Source of the DNA: Bacteroidota bacterium
GTDB lineage: Bacteria; Bacteroidota; Bacteroidia; Bacteroidales; F082
Direction of reading: 5' to 3'
NCBI GenBank assembly: GCA_002686705.1
Contig: NYYH01000023.1
Span: forward strand, 14,174-44,526
Length of the DNA: 30,353 nucleotides
The first letter of the stretch is position 1, and each line of letters starts with the position of its first letter. Made by a program: the position numbers and the translations under genes. This document shows, one piece after another, positions 1 through 7,616 of this stretch. The notes beneath the pieces were generated by a model, which saw only the letters and a program-made list of their open reading frames with translations, was not told the origin of the DNA and ran no database searches.

Positions 1-111
1 TCCATAGCCCTCAAGAACTTCAGATTCAAATAGCATTGACCTTATCTGAGATATTTCACATAAGGAGAAATTAATTCTGAAAATTATTGGACTTTTTTCA
101 ATATTCAGCAT
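1..111 (-). CDS. Possible 5' end of a gene running off the left edge
   Basis: On the minus strand an ATG at 111-109 opens a frame of 37 codons that stays open to the window edge, beginning MLNIEKSPIIFRINFS. No domain can be assigned from so short a piece. It would be divergent from the sigma factor gene, leaving about 90 bp for both promoters. In AT-rich DNA a 37-codon open frame can arise by chance, so this is only a candidate. Confidence 0.25.
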   Translation of the reverse strand, partial: MLNIEKSPIIFRINFSLCEISQIRSMLFESEVLEGYG

Positions 112-166
112 ATTTTCCAGTTTATATATTTTTATCAATATTTTAATTTCTGCAACCCTCGATATT

Positions 167-174
167 TAATTTTG
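167..174 (+). promoter_or_regulatory. Putative -7 box (TAATTTTG) of the sigma factor operon
   Basis: TAATTTTG matches the Bacteroidota -7 consensus TAnnTTTG. It lies 29 bp before the GTG start, placing transcription start near 181. The -33 element is weak (TTTCTG near 147), so the call rests mainly on the -7 box and its position. Confidence 0.4.
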
Positions 175-203
175 TCATTGATAGCAGAAGAATAGTTAGA
201 GAA

Positions 204-746
204 GTGTATCCTGAAAAGAACAGGGAAATAATAGAAGAGAGCCGGAAAGGGAATCCTAGAGCCCAGTACCGTTTATATAACCAATATGCGAAAGCTATGC
301 TGAACGCAAGTTATAGAATAATGGGAACAGTTGAGACTGCTGAAGACATACTTCAGGATGCCTTTACTGAAGCTTTCAGGATGTTACACACCTATCGTTA
401 TGATTCAGCATTTGGTGCGTGGCTAAAAAGAATTGTAGTTAATAAATGTATTAATGAGTTAAAGCGTAAAAAAGCAGATTTACAATTTTACGAAGATATG
501 GGGCAGTTTAATCAAAATACAAATGATGATGAAGAATTACCTGAATTAAGTGTCGCATCAATAAAAAAAGCAATGGAACAACTCCCTCAGGGAAATAGAA
601 TTATTTTCTCACTGTACCTACTTGAAGGTTATGACCATAGGGAGATAGCCCAGATTCTAAACACAAGTGAGAGCAACTCTAAATCACAGTATATGAGGGC
701 AAAAAGGAAAATCAAAGAAATTTTAAATACTTCACAAGATGACTAA
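204..746 (+). CDS. ECF-type RNA polymerase sigma factor
   Basis: A 180-aa sigma-70 family factor of the extracytoplasmic-function type, which directs RNA polymerase to a specific promoter set. Region 2 spans roughly residues 20-90, with the usual pattern around AEDILQDAFTEAF and FGAWLKRIVVNKCINELKR. Region 4 spans about 118-172 (LPQGNRIIFSLYLLEGYDHREIAQIL, a helix-turn-helix). Region 3 is absent, as expected for ECF factors. The start is GTG, since no in-frame ATG lies just upstream. The next gene, an anti-sigma-like membrane protein, overlaps its end by 8 nt, so the two are translationally linked. Likely regulation is release from that partner on an envelope signal; this is inferred from gene order. 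Which genes it controls is unknown, though the two secreted proteins downstream are obvious candidates. Confidence 0.93.
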   Translation: MYPEKNREIIEESRKGNPRAQYRLYNQYAKAMLNASYRIMGTVETAEDILQDAFTEAFRMLHTYRYDSAFGAWLKRIVVNKCINELKRKKADLQFYEDMGQFNQNTNDDEELPELSVASIKKAMEQLPQGNRIIFSLYLLEGYDHREIAQILNTSESNSKSQYMRAKRKIKEILNTSQDD

Positions 747-1311
747 GGACAGATTAGAACAATATATTCTGAATAACAGAGATGAGTTTGATTCACTTGA
801 ACCTTCAGAAGGTATATGGAGTGGTATTGTTGAGGAAAAACAAAGGCCCAAACAAAAGTTAATTACGATTAATCAGTTCAAATGGGTAGTTCGTATTGCT
901 GCTGCTGTATTAATATTTGTAGGCAGTTACTATTTTCATGATTTTAGAAGTCAACAACAACAATTAAGTCAAACTAACGCCTCGTCAAATGAAGGGAGTC
1001 AACTTTACAATAATCTACTTGAGGCTGAATATTATTATACAGCTCAAATTGGAGTAGAAACAGAAAAACTATATCAATTAACGGTAGGAAACTCAACTGT
1101 GCGTGAAGAGATTCAAAATGAATTAAAGGAATTGGACAAGGAGTTTCGCTTATTAAAAGAGGATTTAAAGGATAATGCAGATAACGAAGAAATTATAGCC
1201 GCTATGATTCAAAATTACAGATTGAAACTCAGTATACTTCAGGATATGATGTTTCAGTTGCAAGAGGTTAAAAAAGAAAAGGAAAATAAAGATGAAATCA
1301 AACTTATTTAA
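739..1311 (+). CDS. One-pass membrane protein, putative anti-sigma factor
   Basis: A 190-aa protein with a cytoplasmic N-terminal part of about 48 residues, one transmembrane helix at roughly 49-66 (VVRIAAAVLIFVGSYYF) and a charged, helical, probably coiled-coil periplasmic tail rich in E, K, Q and L. This topology and the 8-nt overlap with an ECF sigma gene are typical of anti-sigma factors. No zinc-binding HxxxCxxC motif is present, so it is not a classical ZAS-type protein. The N-terminus (LEQYILNNRDEFDSLEPSEGIW) resembles the short sigma-contacting segment of small Bacteroidota anti-sigma-like proteins. Function is inferred from topology and position rather than from a recognised domain. 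It overlaps the next gene by 20 nt. Confidence 0.7.
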   Translation: MTKDRLEQYILNNRDEFDSLEPSEGIWSGIVEEKQRPKQKLITINQFKWVVRIAAAVLIFVGSYYFHDFRSQQQQLSQTNASSNEGSQLYNNLLEAEYYYTAQIGVETEKLYQLTVGNSTVREEIQNELKELDKEFRLLKEDLKDNADNEEIIAAMIQNYRLKLSILQDMMFQLQEVKKEKENKDEIKLI

Positions 1312-2395
1312 AATTAATCCCGTATTGTACATGCTCTTACTGTTTTCATTATCGGTAAGTAGTCAGTCGTTTACAAAAGAGAACAAACTTGTTCGCTCAT
1401 TTGGATTGACTGATGAAACGGAAACTGTAATCACCAACAAATATGGTGACATAACATTAGAAAACTGGGATAAAGATTCTATTAGGATTGAAATTAGTTA
1501 CAAGGTAACTTCTACTAAGGAATCTAAATTAGACAAGACATTCGATGCAATTAATTTCGATTTTAAGGCAAATCAATATTATGTTGTAGCAAGTACAGTA
1601 TTTGAAGGCAAAGGATCATTTTGGACAGATGTGTCTGACATTGCTAGTAATCTGTTTACAGGAGGCACTAACACTACTATTGATTATACCATTTATATTC
1701 CAGAAGATAAGCATATTAGCCTGAATCTTAAATATGGAAATGTTTATATTACTAATCACGTAGGTTACTTTAAGCTATCATTGTCTAATGGAGATTTTAA
1801 AGCACATAATTTAACTGGTGATACTGAATTGGATATTGAGTTTGGCGATGCTACAGTAAACAAAATAATTGATGGGTCAGTAAAGGTACGATATGGTACA
1901 TTCAACCTCGAAAATGCCAATAAGATTTTATTAGTTGGGCAATCTGCAGAATTCTATCTAGGTGAGATTGATGAGTTGACAATTGATTCAAAACGTGATA
2001 AAATATCATTAGAATATGTAGGTGTGCTTTCCGGGCAAACTTATTTTAGCCGAGTAGTAGTAGATGAAATTGAAGATAGGCTAGATCTATCAACAAAGTA
2101 TGGTAGTTTTAAACTTAATGAAATCGGAGCACATGTTAAAAACGTCAAACTCACTTCATACAACACATCTGTTAACTTGTATTTCCGAAAAGCATATAAT
2201 TACTATATAAACCTTATTAGTGATGATAAAGCAGAAATCACATATTCAGCAACTTTGGGTGATTTCACAACAAAAAAGTTACCAGGAAAAGAAAAACTTA
2301 AGCAGGCTGAATGTGTGATTGGTGAGCGTACAAAGGCTATACCTATTACAATTGATATCAAATCTGGTTTATTGACCTTAAAAATTAAGGATTAA
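1292..2395 (+). CDS. Secreted beta-strand repeat protein (DUF4097-like)
   Basis: A 367-aa protein with an N-terminal signal peptide (hydrophobic residues about 11-24, cleavage likely near SVSSQS). The mature part consists of many short beta-strands with recurring phrases such as NKYGDITLENW, LKYGNVYITNH, LSNGDFKAHNL and TKYGSFKLNEIG. That pattern of 'xxYGxxxLxN' strands is characteristic of the DUF4097 / putative-adhesin beta-solenoid group common in Bacteroidota. It starts inside the anti-sigma-like gene (20-nt overlap), so it belongs to the same operon and may be the envelope-facing output or sensor partner of the sigma system (inference). No catalytic residues are evident. Surface or periplasmic location is expected; no lipobox is seen. 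Confidence 0.7.
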   Translation: MKSNLFKINPVLYMLLLFSLSVSSQSFTKENKLVRSFGLTDETETVITNKYGDITLENWDKDSIRIEISYKVTSTKESKLDKTFDAINFDFKANQYYVVASTVFEGKGSFWTDVSDIASNLFTGGTNTTIDYTIYIPEDKHISLNLKYGNVYITNHVGYFKLSLSNGDFKAHNLTGDTELDIEFGDATVNKIIDGSVKVRYGTFNLENANKILLVGQSAEFYLGEIDELTIDSKRDKISLEYVGVLSGQTYFSRVVVDEIEDRLDLSTKYGSFKLNEIGAHVKNVKLTSYNTSVNLYFRKAYNYYINLISDDKAEITYSATLGDFTTKKLPGKEKLKQAECVIGERTKAIPITIDIKSGLLTLKIKD

Positions 2396-2474
2396 TTCTT
2401 GCACAAAATGTGACCCTTGAAATATTAGTTTGTCCTTAAGTGTAAATAAATACATAAACAATTAATTTAATCAA

Positions 2475-3254
2475 ATGAAAAATAGAAATATCATAATAAT
2501 AGTTTCCTTTTTGTCCGTAATCATTTTATGGAATACGGGATGTCGAAAGTTCCCTTTTCTCGAAGGAAATGGAAATGTAACAACTGAAACAAGAACCACG
2601 GTCTCTTTTAACAAAATTGAAAACCAAGGTGAATTCAATGTATATTATGTCCACGATACAGTTTTTCGGGTTGTGATCAAAGCAGAATCAAATCTAATAC
2701 CTTATATTAGAACTATTGTGCATGGAAATACACTGGAGATTGATAGTCGTGAAAATCTTAATCCAAATGATGCAATGAAGATTTGGGTGCATACACCAAC
2801 GTTAGTTGGAGTTAAGTTAAGTGGTTCAGGATTAATTAATGCAGAATCAGTTACGGCTGCAAACTTCGAAGTTATATTGAGTGGATCAGGATATGTGTAC
2901 GGAGATGCTATTACTAGCCACTTCAAATCTACTCTGTCAGGATCAGGAGAAATTGATTTCGATTTAAATTCTGAAATTACAAGTGCTGTTTTAAGTGGTT
3001 CAGGAAGAATAAAACTTTCAGGCGAATCACCAACTGCAGATTATATTATTTCGGGTTCAGGAACTATTGATGCTGTTAATTTACAGCTCAATGAATGTAT
3101 TGCAAAAATAAGTGGATCTGGAAATATTTACACAAGCGTAAGCGATTACCTTAATGTAACCATTTCAGGTAGTGGAAATCTTTATTATTTTGGTTATCCT
3201 GATATAGATAGTAATATTACTGGTTCAGGAAGTGTAATAAGTAATAACAAATAA
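2475..3254 (+). CDS. Head-GIN domain lipoprotein (DUF2807, LSGSG repeats)
   Basis: A 259-aa predicted lipoprotein. The signal peptide ends in WNTGC, giving an acylated Cys at residue 23. The mature region opens with a stretch typical of the head-GIN domain (FNKIENQGEFNVYYVHDTVF, then VVIKAESNLIPYIRTIVHGNTLEI), a family annotated as putative auto-transporter adhesin. A beta-solenoid-like part follows, in which the phrase GSG recurs about eight times at intervals of roughly 17-22 residues (KLSGSGLI, LSGSGYV, LSGSGEI, LSGSGRI, ISGSGTI, ISGSGNI, ISGSGNL, ITGSGSV). It lies 79 bp after the preceding gene on the same strand, probably in the same operon. The precise role is not established for the family; surface exposure is likely. 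Confidence 0.85.
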   Translation: MKNRNIIIIVSFLSVIILWNTGCRKFPFLEGNGNVTTETRTTVSFNKIENQGEFNVYYVHDTVFRVVIKAESNLIPYIRTIVHGNTLEIDSRENLNPNDAMKIWVHTPTLVGVKLSGSGLINAESVTAANFEVILSGSGYVYGDAITSHFKSTLSGSGEIDFDLNSEITSAVLSGSGRIKLSGESPTADYIISGSGTIDAVNLQLNECIAKISGSGNIYTSVSDYLNVTISGSGNLYYFGYPDIDSNITGSGSVISNNK

Positions 3255-3408
3255 TGTAAATTTGACATATAAGTACCTTGATAATAATTATGATGAACAT
3301 ATTGTTCAGATCGATAAAAACGCTCTAAACTCATTCAATTTTCATATAGGTTTTAAATTTGGTTGGTTTTAGAATAATTCGGCATTAAAAATTTATACCA
3401 AATTCAGA

Positions 3409-3445
3409 GGCTCTTGCTTGAAACAATTCAGGTAAGAGCCTTTTT
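3409..3445 (+). terminator. Strong intrinsic terminator
   Basis: GGCTCTTGCTTGAA (3409-3422) pairs with TTCAGGTAAGAGCC (3427-3440) as a 14-bp stem with two G-T wobbles and the loop ACAA, followed by TTTTT at 3441-3445. It ends the sigma operon about 150 nt after the head-GIN gene. Convergent transcripts of the minus-strand gene ending at 3448 would also form the hairpin, but without a good U-tract. Confidence 0.85.
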
Positions 3446-3447
3446 GT

Positions 3448-4563
3448 TTACCTGGTTGCTATCATTGCTACAGGAGTATCTTTTTTAAGCAATCCAACTA
3501 CATTATCAAATTCCAGAAAAATGTTAGTTTGGCCACTTGAATAAGGTGCAATTTCATAACTGTTGTATACGAAGCCTATCCCATTACCATTAATATAAAT
3601 ATTATGATTTGGTACTATCTCGTCGACAAAAAATCCCGCTTTTTTTAGTGGAATATCATCAGGTATCTTATAATCTTTGCGTAGTTTATGTGTAAGAATT
3701 GAGGTTAATGAATCCTCAGTATCTTCTTGAAAAATATCTTTGTAAGCCAATAAAGTACCATTATTCAGGTTAATAATATCATACGCAATATTACTCATTC
3801 CGTGAGCTCCACCCGAATAAGCGTATTTAAGATATTCTAAACAAACTAAATAATTAGAATTGAATGCAACCGACATATTTACGTTTTTTTGCCAGCTAAA
3901 TGAAGCCCCTTTACTGTGCCAATCCTCATTTTGTTCTTTGTAATTTGTAAAATATTCAGTTTCAAAGTTAGTCAACATTGAATCGGGATTCTTTTCATAA
4001 AAATTATCACCAAAAAAACTATGCGCAATAATTTGTTTTACCGAGTCAACTATTCCTGATTGAAAATATTCATCTAAAGGAAAAATCAGTGTAAGTTCAA
4101 TTTCCGCGATTGGCGAATTATTATTATCAGGTACTAGTTTGCCCTCCGAATGCAGATAGTATATATCAAAAGGAAGTGTTCCCTTTGGATAATATTCTTT
4201 CATGTCAAATGTAAGTTGTTTGTTGTCAGGAGTATTCCAAACGCCAATAAAAGAATCTTGCCTCAAGATTCCAGTGAAAGTAATTGATTCCTGACCCATT
4301 TCTTTCAAATCTGCCTGTTCATCGTTGACATCACCATTTAGGTTAATAATTTTACCATAATACATTTCAGTATCTTCGTTTATAAACCGATATTGGTAAT
4401 TTCCTGAAAGCTTATCAAATAACCTTACGATATTTGCTTTTACTTGAATATTGTTTCCTATAACTCCTTCAAACCTTGTATAGAAAATATTATCGCTTGA
4501 TGAATACTGTGCTAGTACAGATATTGTGGAAAGAAATAGAAAAGTAATTATTAGTCGCCGCAT
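3448..4563 (-). CDS. Secreted DUF3298 (RsiV-like) domain protein
   Basis: A 371-aa exported protein with a signal peptide at about residues 1-18 (MRRLIITFLFLSTISVLAQ). The C-terminal part carries hallmarks of the DUF3298/RsiV-type fold: YSGGAHGMSNIAYDIINL, then FQEDTEDSLTSILTHKL, and finally GIGFVYNSYEIAPYSSGQ. The first half (about residues 25-130) is beta-rich and unassigned; it resembles small domains that describe a 'FEG.IGN..I..NI' pattern in other Bacteroidota proteins. In RsiV itself the domain binds lysozyme on an anti-sigma factor, but here there is no transmembrane anchor, so that function cannot be transferred. It is monocistronic, convergent with the sigma operon, and separated from yigZ by a divergent intergenic region. 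Confidence 0.75.
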   Translation of the reverse strand: MRRLIITFLFLSTISVLAQYSSSDNIFYTRFEGVIGNNIQVKANIVRLFDKLSGNYQYRFINEDTEMYYGKIINLNGDVNDEQADLKEMGQESITFTGILRQDSFIGVWNTPDNKQLTFDMKEYYPKGTLPFDIYYLHSEGKLVPDNNNSPIAEIELTLIFPLDEYFQSGIVDSVKQIIAHSFFGDNFYEKNPDSMLTNFETEYFTNYKEQNEDWHSKGASFSWQKNVNMSVAFNSNYLVCLEYLKYAYSGGAHGMSNIAYDIINLNNGTLLAYKDIFQEDTEDSLTSILTHKLRKDYKIPDDIPLKKAGFFVDEIVPNHNIYINGNGIGFVYNSYEIAPYSSGQTNIFLEFDNVVGLLKKDTPVAMIATR

Positions 4564-4617
4564 TTGTGTTGAAATTGTTTGTAGTTGTTTTGTTTAATAT
4601 TATTATATCATGAGTGG

Positions 4618-4625
4618 CAAAATTA
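4618..4625 (-). promoter_or_regulatory. Putative -7 box (TAATTTTG) for the DUF3298 gene
   Basis: On the minus strand TAATTTTG, followed by CC, matches TAnnTTTG and lies about 55 bp before the ATG at 4563. No clear TTG -33 element is found at the expected distance. Confidence 0.35.
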
Positions 4626-4704
4626 ATACTTATTAAACACTCTAAGCTATATTATTTAAAAGTAAAGTAACTAATTACGATTTACCTCAAATTAAATTAT
4701 CCAT

Positions 4705-4712
4705 TAGTTTTG
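4705..4712 (+). promoter_or_regulatory. Putative -7 box (TAGTTTTG) for yigZ
   Basis: TAGTTTTG followed by C fits TAnnTTTG and sits 64 bp upstream of the yigZ ATG. The -33 region is not convincing, so confidence is limited. Confidence 0.35.
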
Positions 4713-4776
4713 CAGTTTGTAATGCAATCATTAAAATCTAGTGTAATAATTTTATTCAATATACTAATTTGTTTTT

Positions 4777-5394
4777 ATGGAAATTAGTGAATATAACACC
4801 TTGCTCGGTAATAACGATGGTTATTATAAAGATAAAGGAAGTAAATTTATAGCGTTGGCTTATAATGTAAAGAGTGAGCAGGATGCAAAGGAGATTCTTA
4901 ATACTGTTAAGAAAAAGTATTACGATGCCCGACATCATTGTTATGCATATCGAATTACACCTGAGAAAGAGTTTTCAAGAAGCAGTGATGATGGTGAACC
5001 TTCTGGTACGGCTGGTAAGCCAATATTAAATCAATTGCTATCGTTTGAGCTGTTTAACGTTATGATTATTGTTGTAAGATATTTTGGGGGAACAAAATTA
5101 GGAGTTAGTGGATTGATACGGGCATATAAGGCAGCAACCCGAGATGTAATTCAAAATAATAAAATTGTTAAATCATATATTACTCGGCAGATAAAACTAT
5201 CTTTTGATTATCCAAAAATGAATCAAGTTATGAGGATAATAAAAGAGGAAAATATTAAAGTAATTGAGCACGATTTTGCGACGAATTGTAAAATTATTAT
5301 CGAAATAAAAAAAAATGCAAAAAAAAATGCCCTTATAAAGTTTGAAAAAATCAGGGGTATTTTTATAACCTGTTTGAAAAACAAGCAGATATAA
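4777..5394 (+). CDS. yigZ: YigZ/IMPACT family protein
   Basis: A 205-aa member of the YigZ (UPF0029/IMPACT) family, the usual length for bacterial members. The N-terminal domain shows the family signature: KGSKFIALAYNV, RHHCYAYRI, SSDDGEPSGTAGKPIL and VRYFGGTKLGVSGLIRAY. A smaller C-terminal ferredoxin-like domain follows (about 135-205). The eukaryotic relative IMPACT regulates the GCN2 kinase; the bacterial role is unsettled, with a link to translation or nucleic-acid binding suggested. The 3' end contains two A9-ATGC-type poly-A tracts (around 5317-5338) that are in frame and leave the gene intact. It precedes dnaA by 199 bp on the same strand but is probably a separate transcription unit. 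Confidence 0.93.
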   Translation: MEISEYNTLLGNNDGYYKDKGSKFIALAYNVKSEQDAKEILNTVKKKYYDARHHCYAYRITPEKEFSRSSDDGEPSGTAGKPILNQLLSFELFNVMIIVVRYFGGTKLGVSGLIRAYKAATRDVIQNNKIVKSYITRQIKLSFDYPKMNQVMRIIKEENIKVIEHDFATNCKIIIEIKKNAKKNALIKFEKIRGIFITCLKNKQI

Positions 5395-5593
5395 TTTTTT
5401 TGGACTGTACACATTTATAACAATAATTTTAAAAAGTCAAGTGTTTTTGAATTTTTTTATTCAGAATTTTTAATTGATATTTGTTTTCCCTAATAAAATT
5501 ACTAGTATTTGGCTTAAGTAGGCTGAATTATAACACGTTAGGTTTTTTACTAACTAAATCTTTATTATTTCGGTAAAATTCTACTAATAAAAG

Positions 5594-7030
5594 ATGAATA
5601 AAAAGCATGTTGAAGTCTGGGAAAAATGTTTAGCAGTAATTAAAGACAATATTCCCCCTCAAAGTTATAATACGTGGTTTGTTCCAATTGTGCCAATTAA
5701 TTTGGAGAAAGATGTGCTGACTATTCAAGTACCAAGTCAATTCTTTTACGAATGGCTAGAAGAACATTATATTGCTTTATTGAGCAAAACTATTCGTATG
5801 CAACTCGGTGCTAGTGCAACGCTTGAATATAGTGTAATTATCGACAACAACTACCATAAATCAAAACCTTATGCTGTGAAGTATCCGGCAACTAATAGAA
5901 AGGCCACACAAAACAAACCCGTGTCAATGCCACTTGATCTTAATAAAGGAAAAACCAGGGATATTCCAAATCCATTTATTATACCAGGACTTAAAAAGCT
6001 TAAAGTAGAATCACAGTTGGTGGATACATATTCATACGACAACTTTGTTGAGGGAGAATGTAATAGGCTAGCCCGCTCTGCTGGATGGGCTATTGCTGAG
6101 AATCCTGGTAAAACAGCTTTTAATCCATTATTAATTTATAGTAGTGTAGGCCTTGGTAAAACTCACCTCGCACATGCTATTGGTCTGCAAGTGAAAAAAA
6201 ATTATCCGGACAAGATCGTACTATTTGTCAAAACCGATCAATTTATGAACCAATATATTGATTCGGTTAGAAATAATAACCAAAATGATTTTGTACATTT
6301 CTACCAAATGATTGATGTGCTTATTATTGACGATATACAATTTATTGCTGGGAAAGAAAAAACACAGGATGTATTTTTTCATATTTTCAACCATCTTCAC
6401 CAAAACAATAAACAAATTGTACTTACTTCTGATAAACCACCAGTAGAGTTAAAAGGAATGGAACCCAGGTTGTTATCTAGGTTTAAATGGGGCCTTGCTG
6501 CTGATCTTCAGATGCCAGATCTGGAAACAAGATTTGCCATCTTAAAAAAGAAACTTTACAAAGATGGAATTGAAATGCCATATGAAGTTATTGAATACCT
6601 GGCATATAGCATTACAACTAACATTAGGGAAATGGAAGGTGCATTGATTTCGATTCTTGCCCAATCAACACTTAACAAGAAAGCTATTACATTAGAGTTA
6701 GCCAAACAAATGATCGATAAATTTGTGAAAAGTACAACCCGCGAAATCTCAATCGATTATATTCAAAAAGTGGTTTGTGATTATTTTAGTGTTGCGCTTG
6801 ATATTCTTAATTCGAAAACAAGGAAACGAGAAATTGTACAGGCAAGGCAATTAGCCATGTACTTTTCAAAAATGCATACTAAAAATTCGTTAGCCACCAT
6901 TGGATTACATTGTGGTAATAAAGACCATGCAACTGTATTGCATGCATGTCGAACTGTCAATAATCTTATTGAAACCGATAAGCAGTTTCGGGTTTATGTG
7001 GATGATATTGACAAAAAATTAAAATTATAA
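5594..7030 (+). CDS. dnaA: Chromosomal replication initiator DnaA
   Basis: DnaA, 478 aa, is the AAA+ ATPase that binds DnaA boxes and opens the replication origin. Domain I covers residues 1-85 (SYNTWFVPIVP, helicase-loading). Domain II is a short linker around 90-140. Domain III carries Walker A GLGKTH at 186-191, Walker B LIIDDIQF near 245, and sensor regions (IVLTSDKPP). Domain IV ends with the DNA-binding signature CGNKDHATVLHACRTV. The residues before Walker A read SSVGLGKTH where most DnaA proteins have GGVGLGKTH, a mild variation. The start at 5594 has only an A-rich leader, as usual in Bacteroidota. dnaN and recF are not adjacent, and no DnaA-box cluster is seen next to the gene. Confidence 0.98.
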   Translation: MNKKHVEVWEKCLAVIKDNIPPQSYNTWFVPIVPINLEKDVLTIQVPSQFFYEWLEEHYIALLSKTIRMQLGASATLEYSVIIDNNYHKSKPYAVKYPATNRKATQNKPVSMPLDLNKGKTRDIPNPFIIPGLKKLKVESQLVDTYSYDNFVEGECNRLARSAGWAIAENPGKTAFNPLLIYSSVGLGKTHLAHAIGLQVKKNYPDKIVLFVKTDQFMNQYIDSVRNNNQNDFVHFYQMIDVLIIDDIQFIAGKEKTQDVFFHIFNHLHQNNKQIVLTSDKPPVELKGMEPRLLSRFKWGLAADLQMPDLETRFAILKKKLYKDGIEMPYEVIEYLAYSITTNIREMEGALISILAQSTLNKKAITLELAKQMIDKFVKSTTREISIDYIQKVVCDYFSVALDILNSKTRKREIVQARQLAMYFSKMHTKNSLATIGLHCGNKDHATVLHACRTVNNLIETDKQFRVYVDDIDKKLKL

Positions 7031-7089
7031 TTATAGTACTGGTTTTCTAGAGATTAGCCAAATTATCTAAATTATTAAGAACTTTGTTA

Positions 7090-7121
7090 TTTGCTTTTTT
7101 CAAATAATTTTAGTACTTTTC
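7090..7121 (+). promoter_or_regulatory. Putative promoter of the phosphatase-dehydratase-methyltransferase unit
   Basis: TTTG (7090-7093), a 20-bp spacer and TACTTTTC (7114-7121, followed by GC) resemble the Bacteroidota TTTG / TAnnTTTG promoter, with one mismatch in the -7 box. Transcription would start near 7127, about 20 nt before the ATG at 7147. Confidence 0.5.
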
Positions 7122-7146
7122 GCAAAAAAATAAATAATTAAACAAT

Positions 7147-7599
7147 ATGAATGTCCTATTTGTCTGTAAGGGTAATATATGTCGCTCGCCTTTAGCAGCA
7201 GCTTTTTTGAGAAAGAAGTATAGTGAAAAAAACATCGATGGAATTGCTCAGTCTGCTGGTTTTTCTCCAGAAACAATTAATGATCCTCCTGACTACCGAG
7301 CAGTTGTAGCTGCAGAAAAATATGATATTGACTTAAGCGGTTCTTCAAGAATATTTGTAAAGAAGGACTTTGATAAATTTGACAAAATATATGTAATGGA
7401 TACCTTAAATTTTCGTGAAGTTAAATATTTGGCAAGAACCAAAGCTGATGATGCGAAAATTGATTATGCAATGAATATATTATATCCAGGAACTAACCAA
7501 ACAGTTCCTGATCCAATTTATAGTGGTATTGTTAATATGGATACTGTTATGGATATTCTAGATAGGATTACTGAAAAAATTACTGAGGATAGTAATTAG
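7147..7599 (+). CDS. Low-molecular-weight protein-tyrosine phosphatase
   Basis: A 150-aa cytosolic phosphatase of the low-molecular-weight PTP family, which hydrolyses phosphotyrosine via a cysteine phospho-enzyme. The catalytic P-loop is at the N-terminus, CKGNICRSP, with nucleophile Cys7 and Arg13 in the CX5R arrangement. The general acid loop is DPIY, with Asp122 as acid and Tyr125. Length matches the family (about 150-160 aa). It is followed after 17 bp by the dehydratase gene, and a promoter-like element lies just upstream, so it appears to head a three-gene unit. No tyrosine kinase or capsule genes are nearby, so its usual pairing with a BY-kinase is not seen here; the physiological substrate is unknown. 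Confidence 0.95.
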   Translation: MNVLFVCKGNICRSPLAAAFLRKKYSEKNIDGIAQSAGFSPETINDPPDYRAVVAAEKYDIDLSGSSRIFVKKDFDKFDKIYVMDTLNFREVKYLARTKADDAKIDYAMNILYPGTNQTVPDPIYSGIVNMDTVMDILDRITEKITEDSN

Positions 7600-7616
7600 T
7601 CTAAACTAATATTTAG

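Noticed and set aside
5317..5338. Double poly-A tract in yigZ as a frameshift site
   Set aside because: The frame is uninterrupted through both tracts and the protein has normal family length.
5395..5593. Candidate replication origin upstream of dnaA
   Set aside because: No match or near match to the DnaA box was found by eye; AT-richness alone is normal for this genome.
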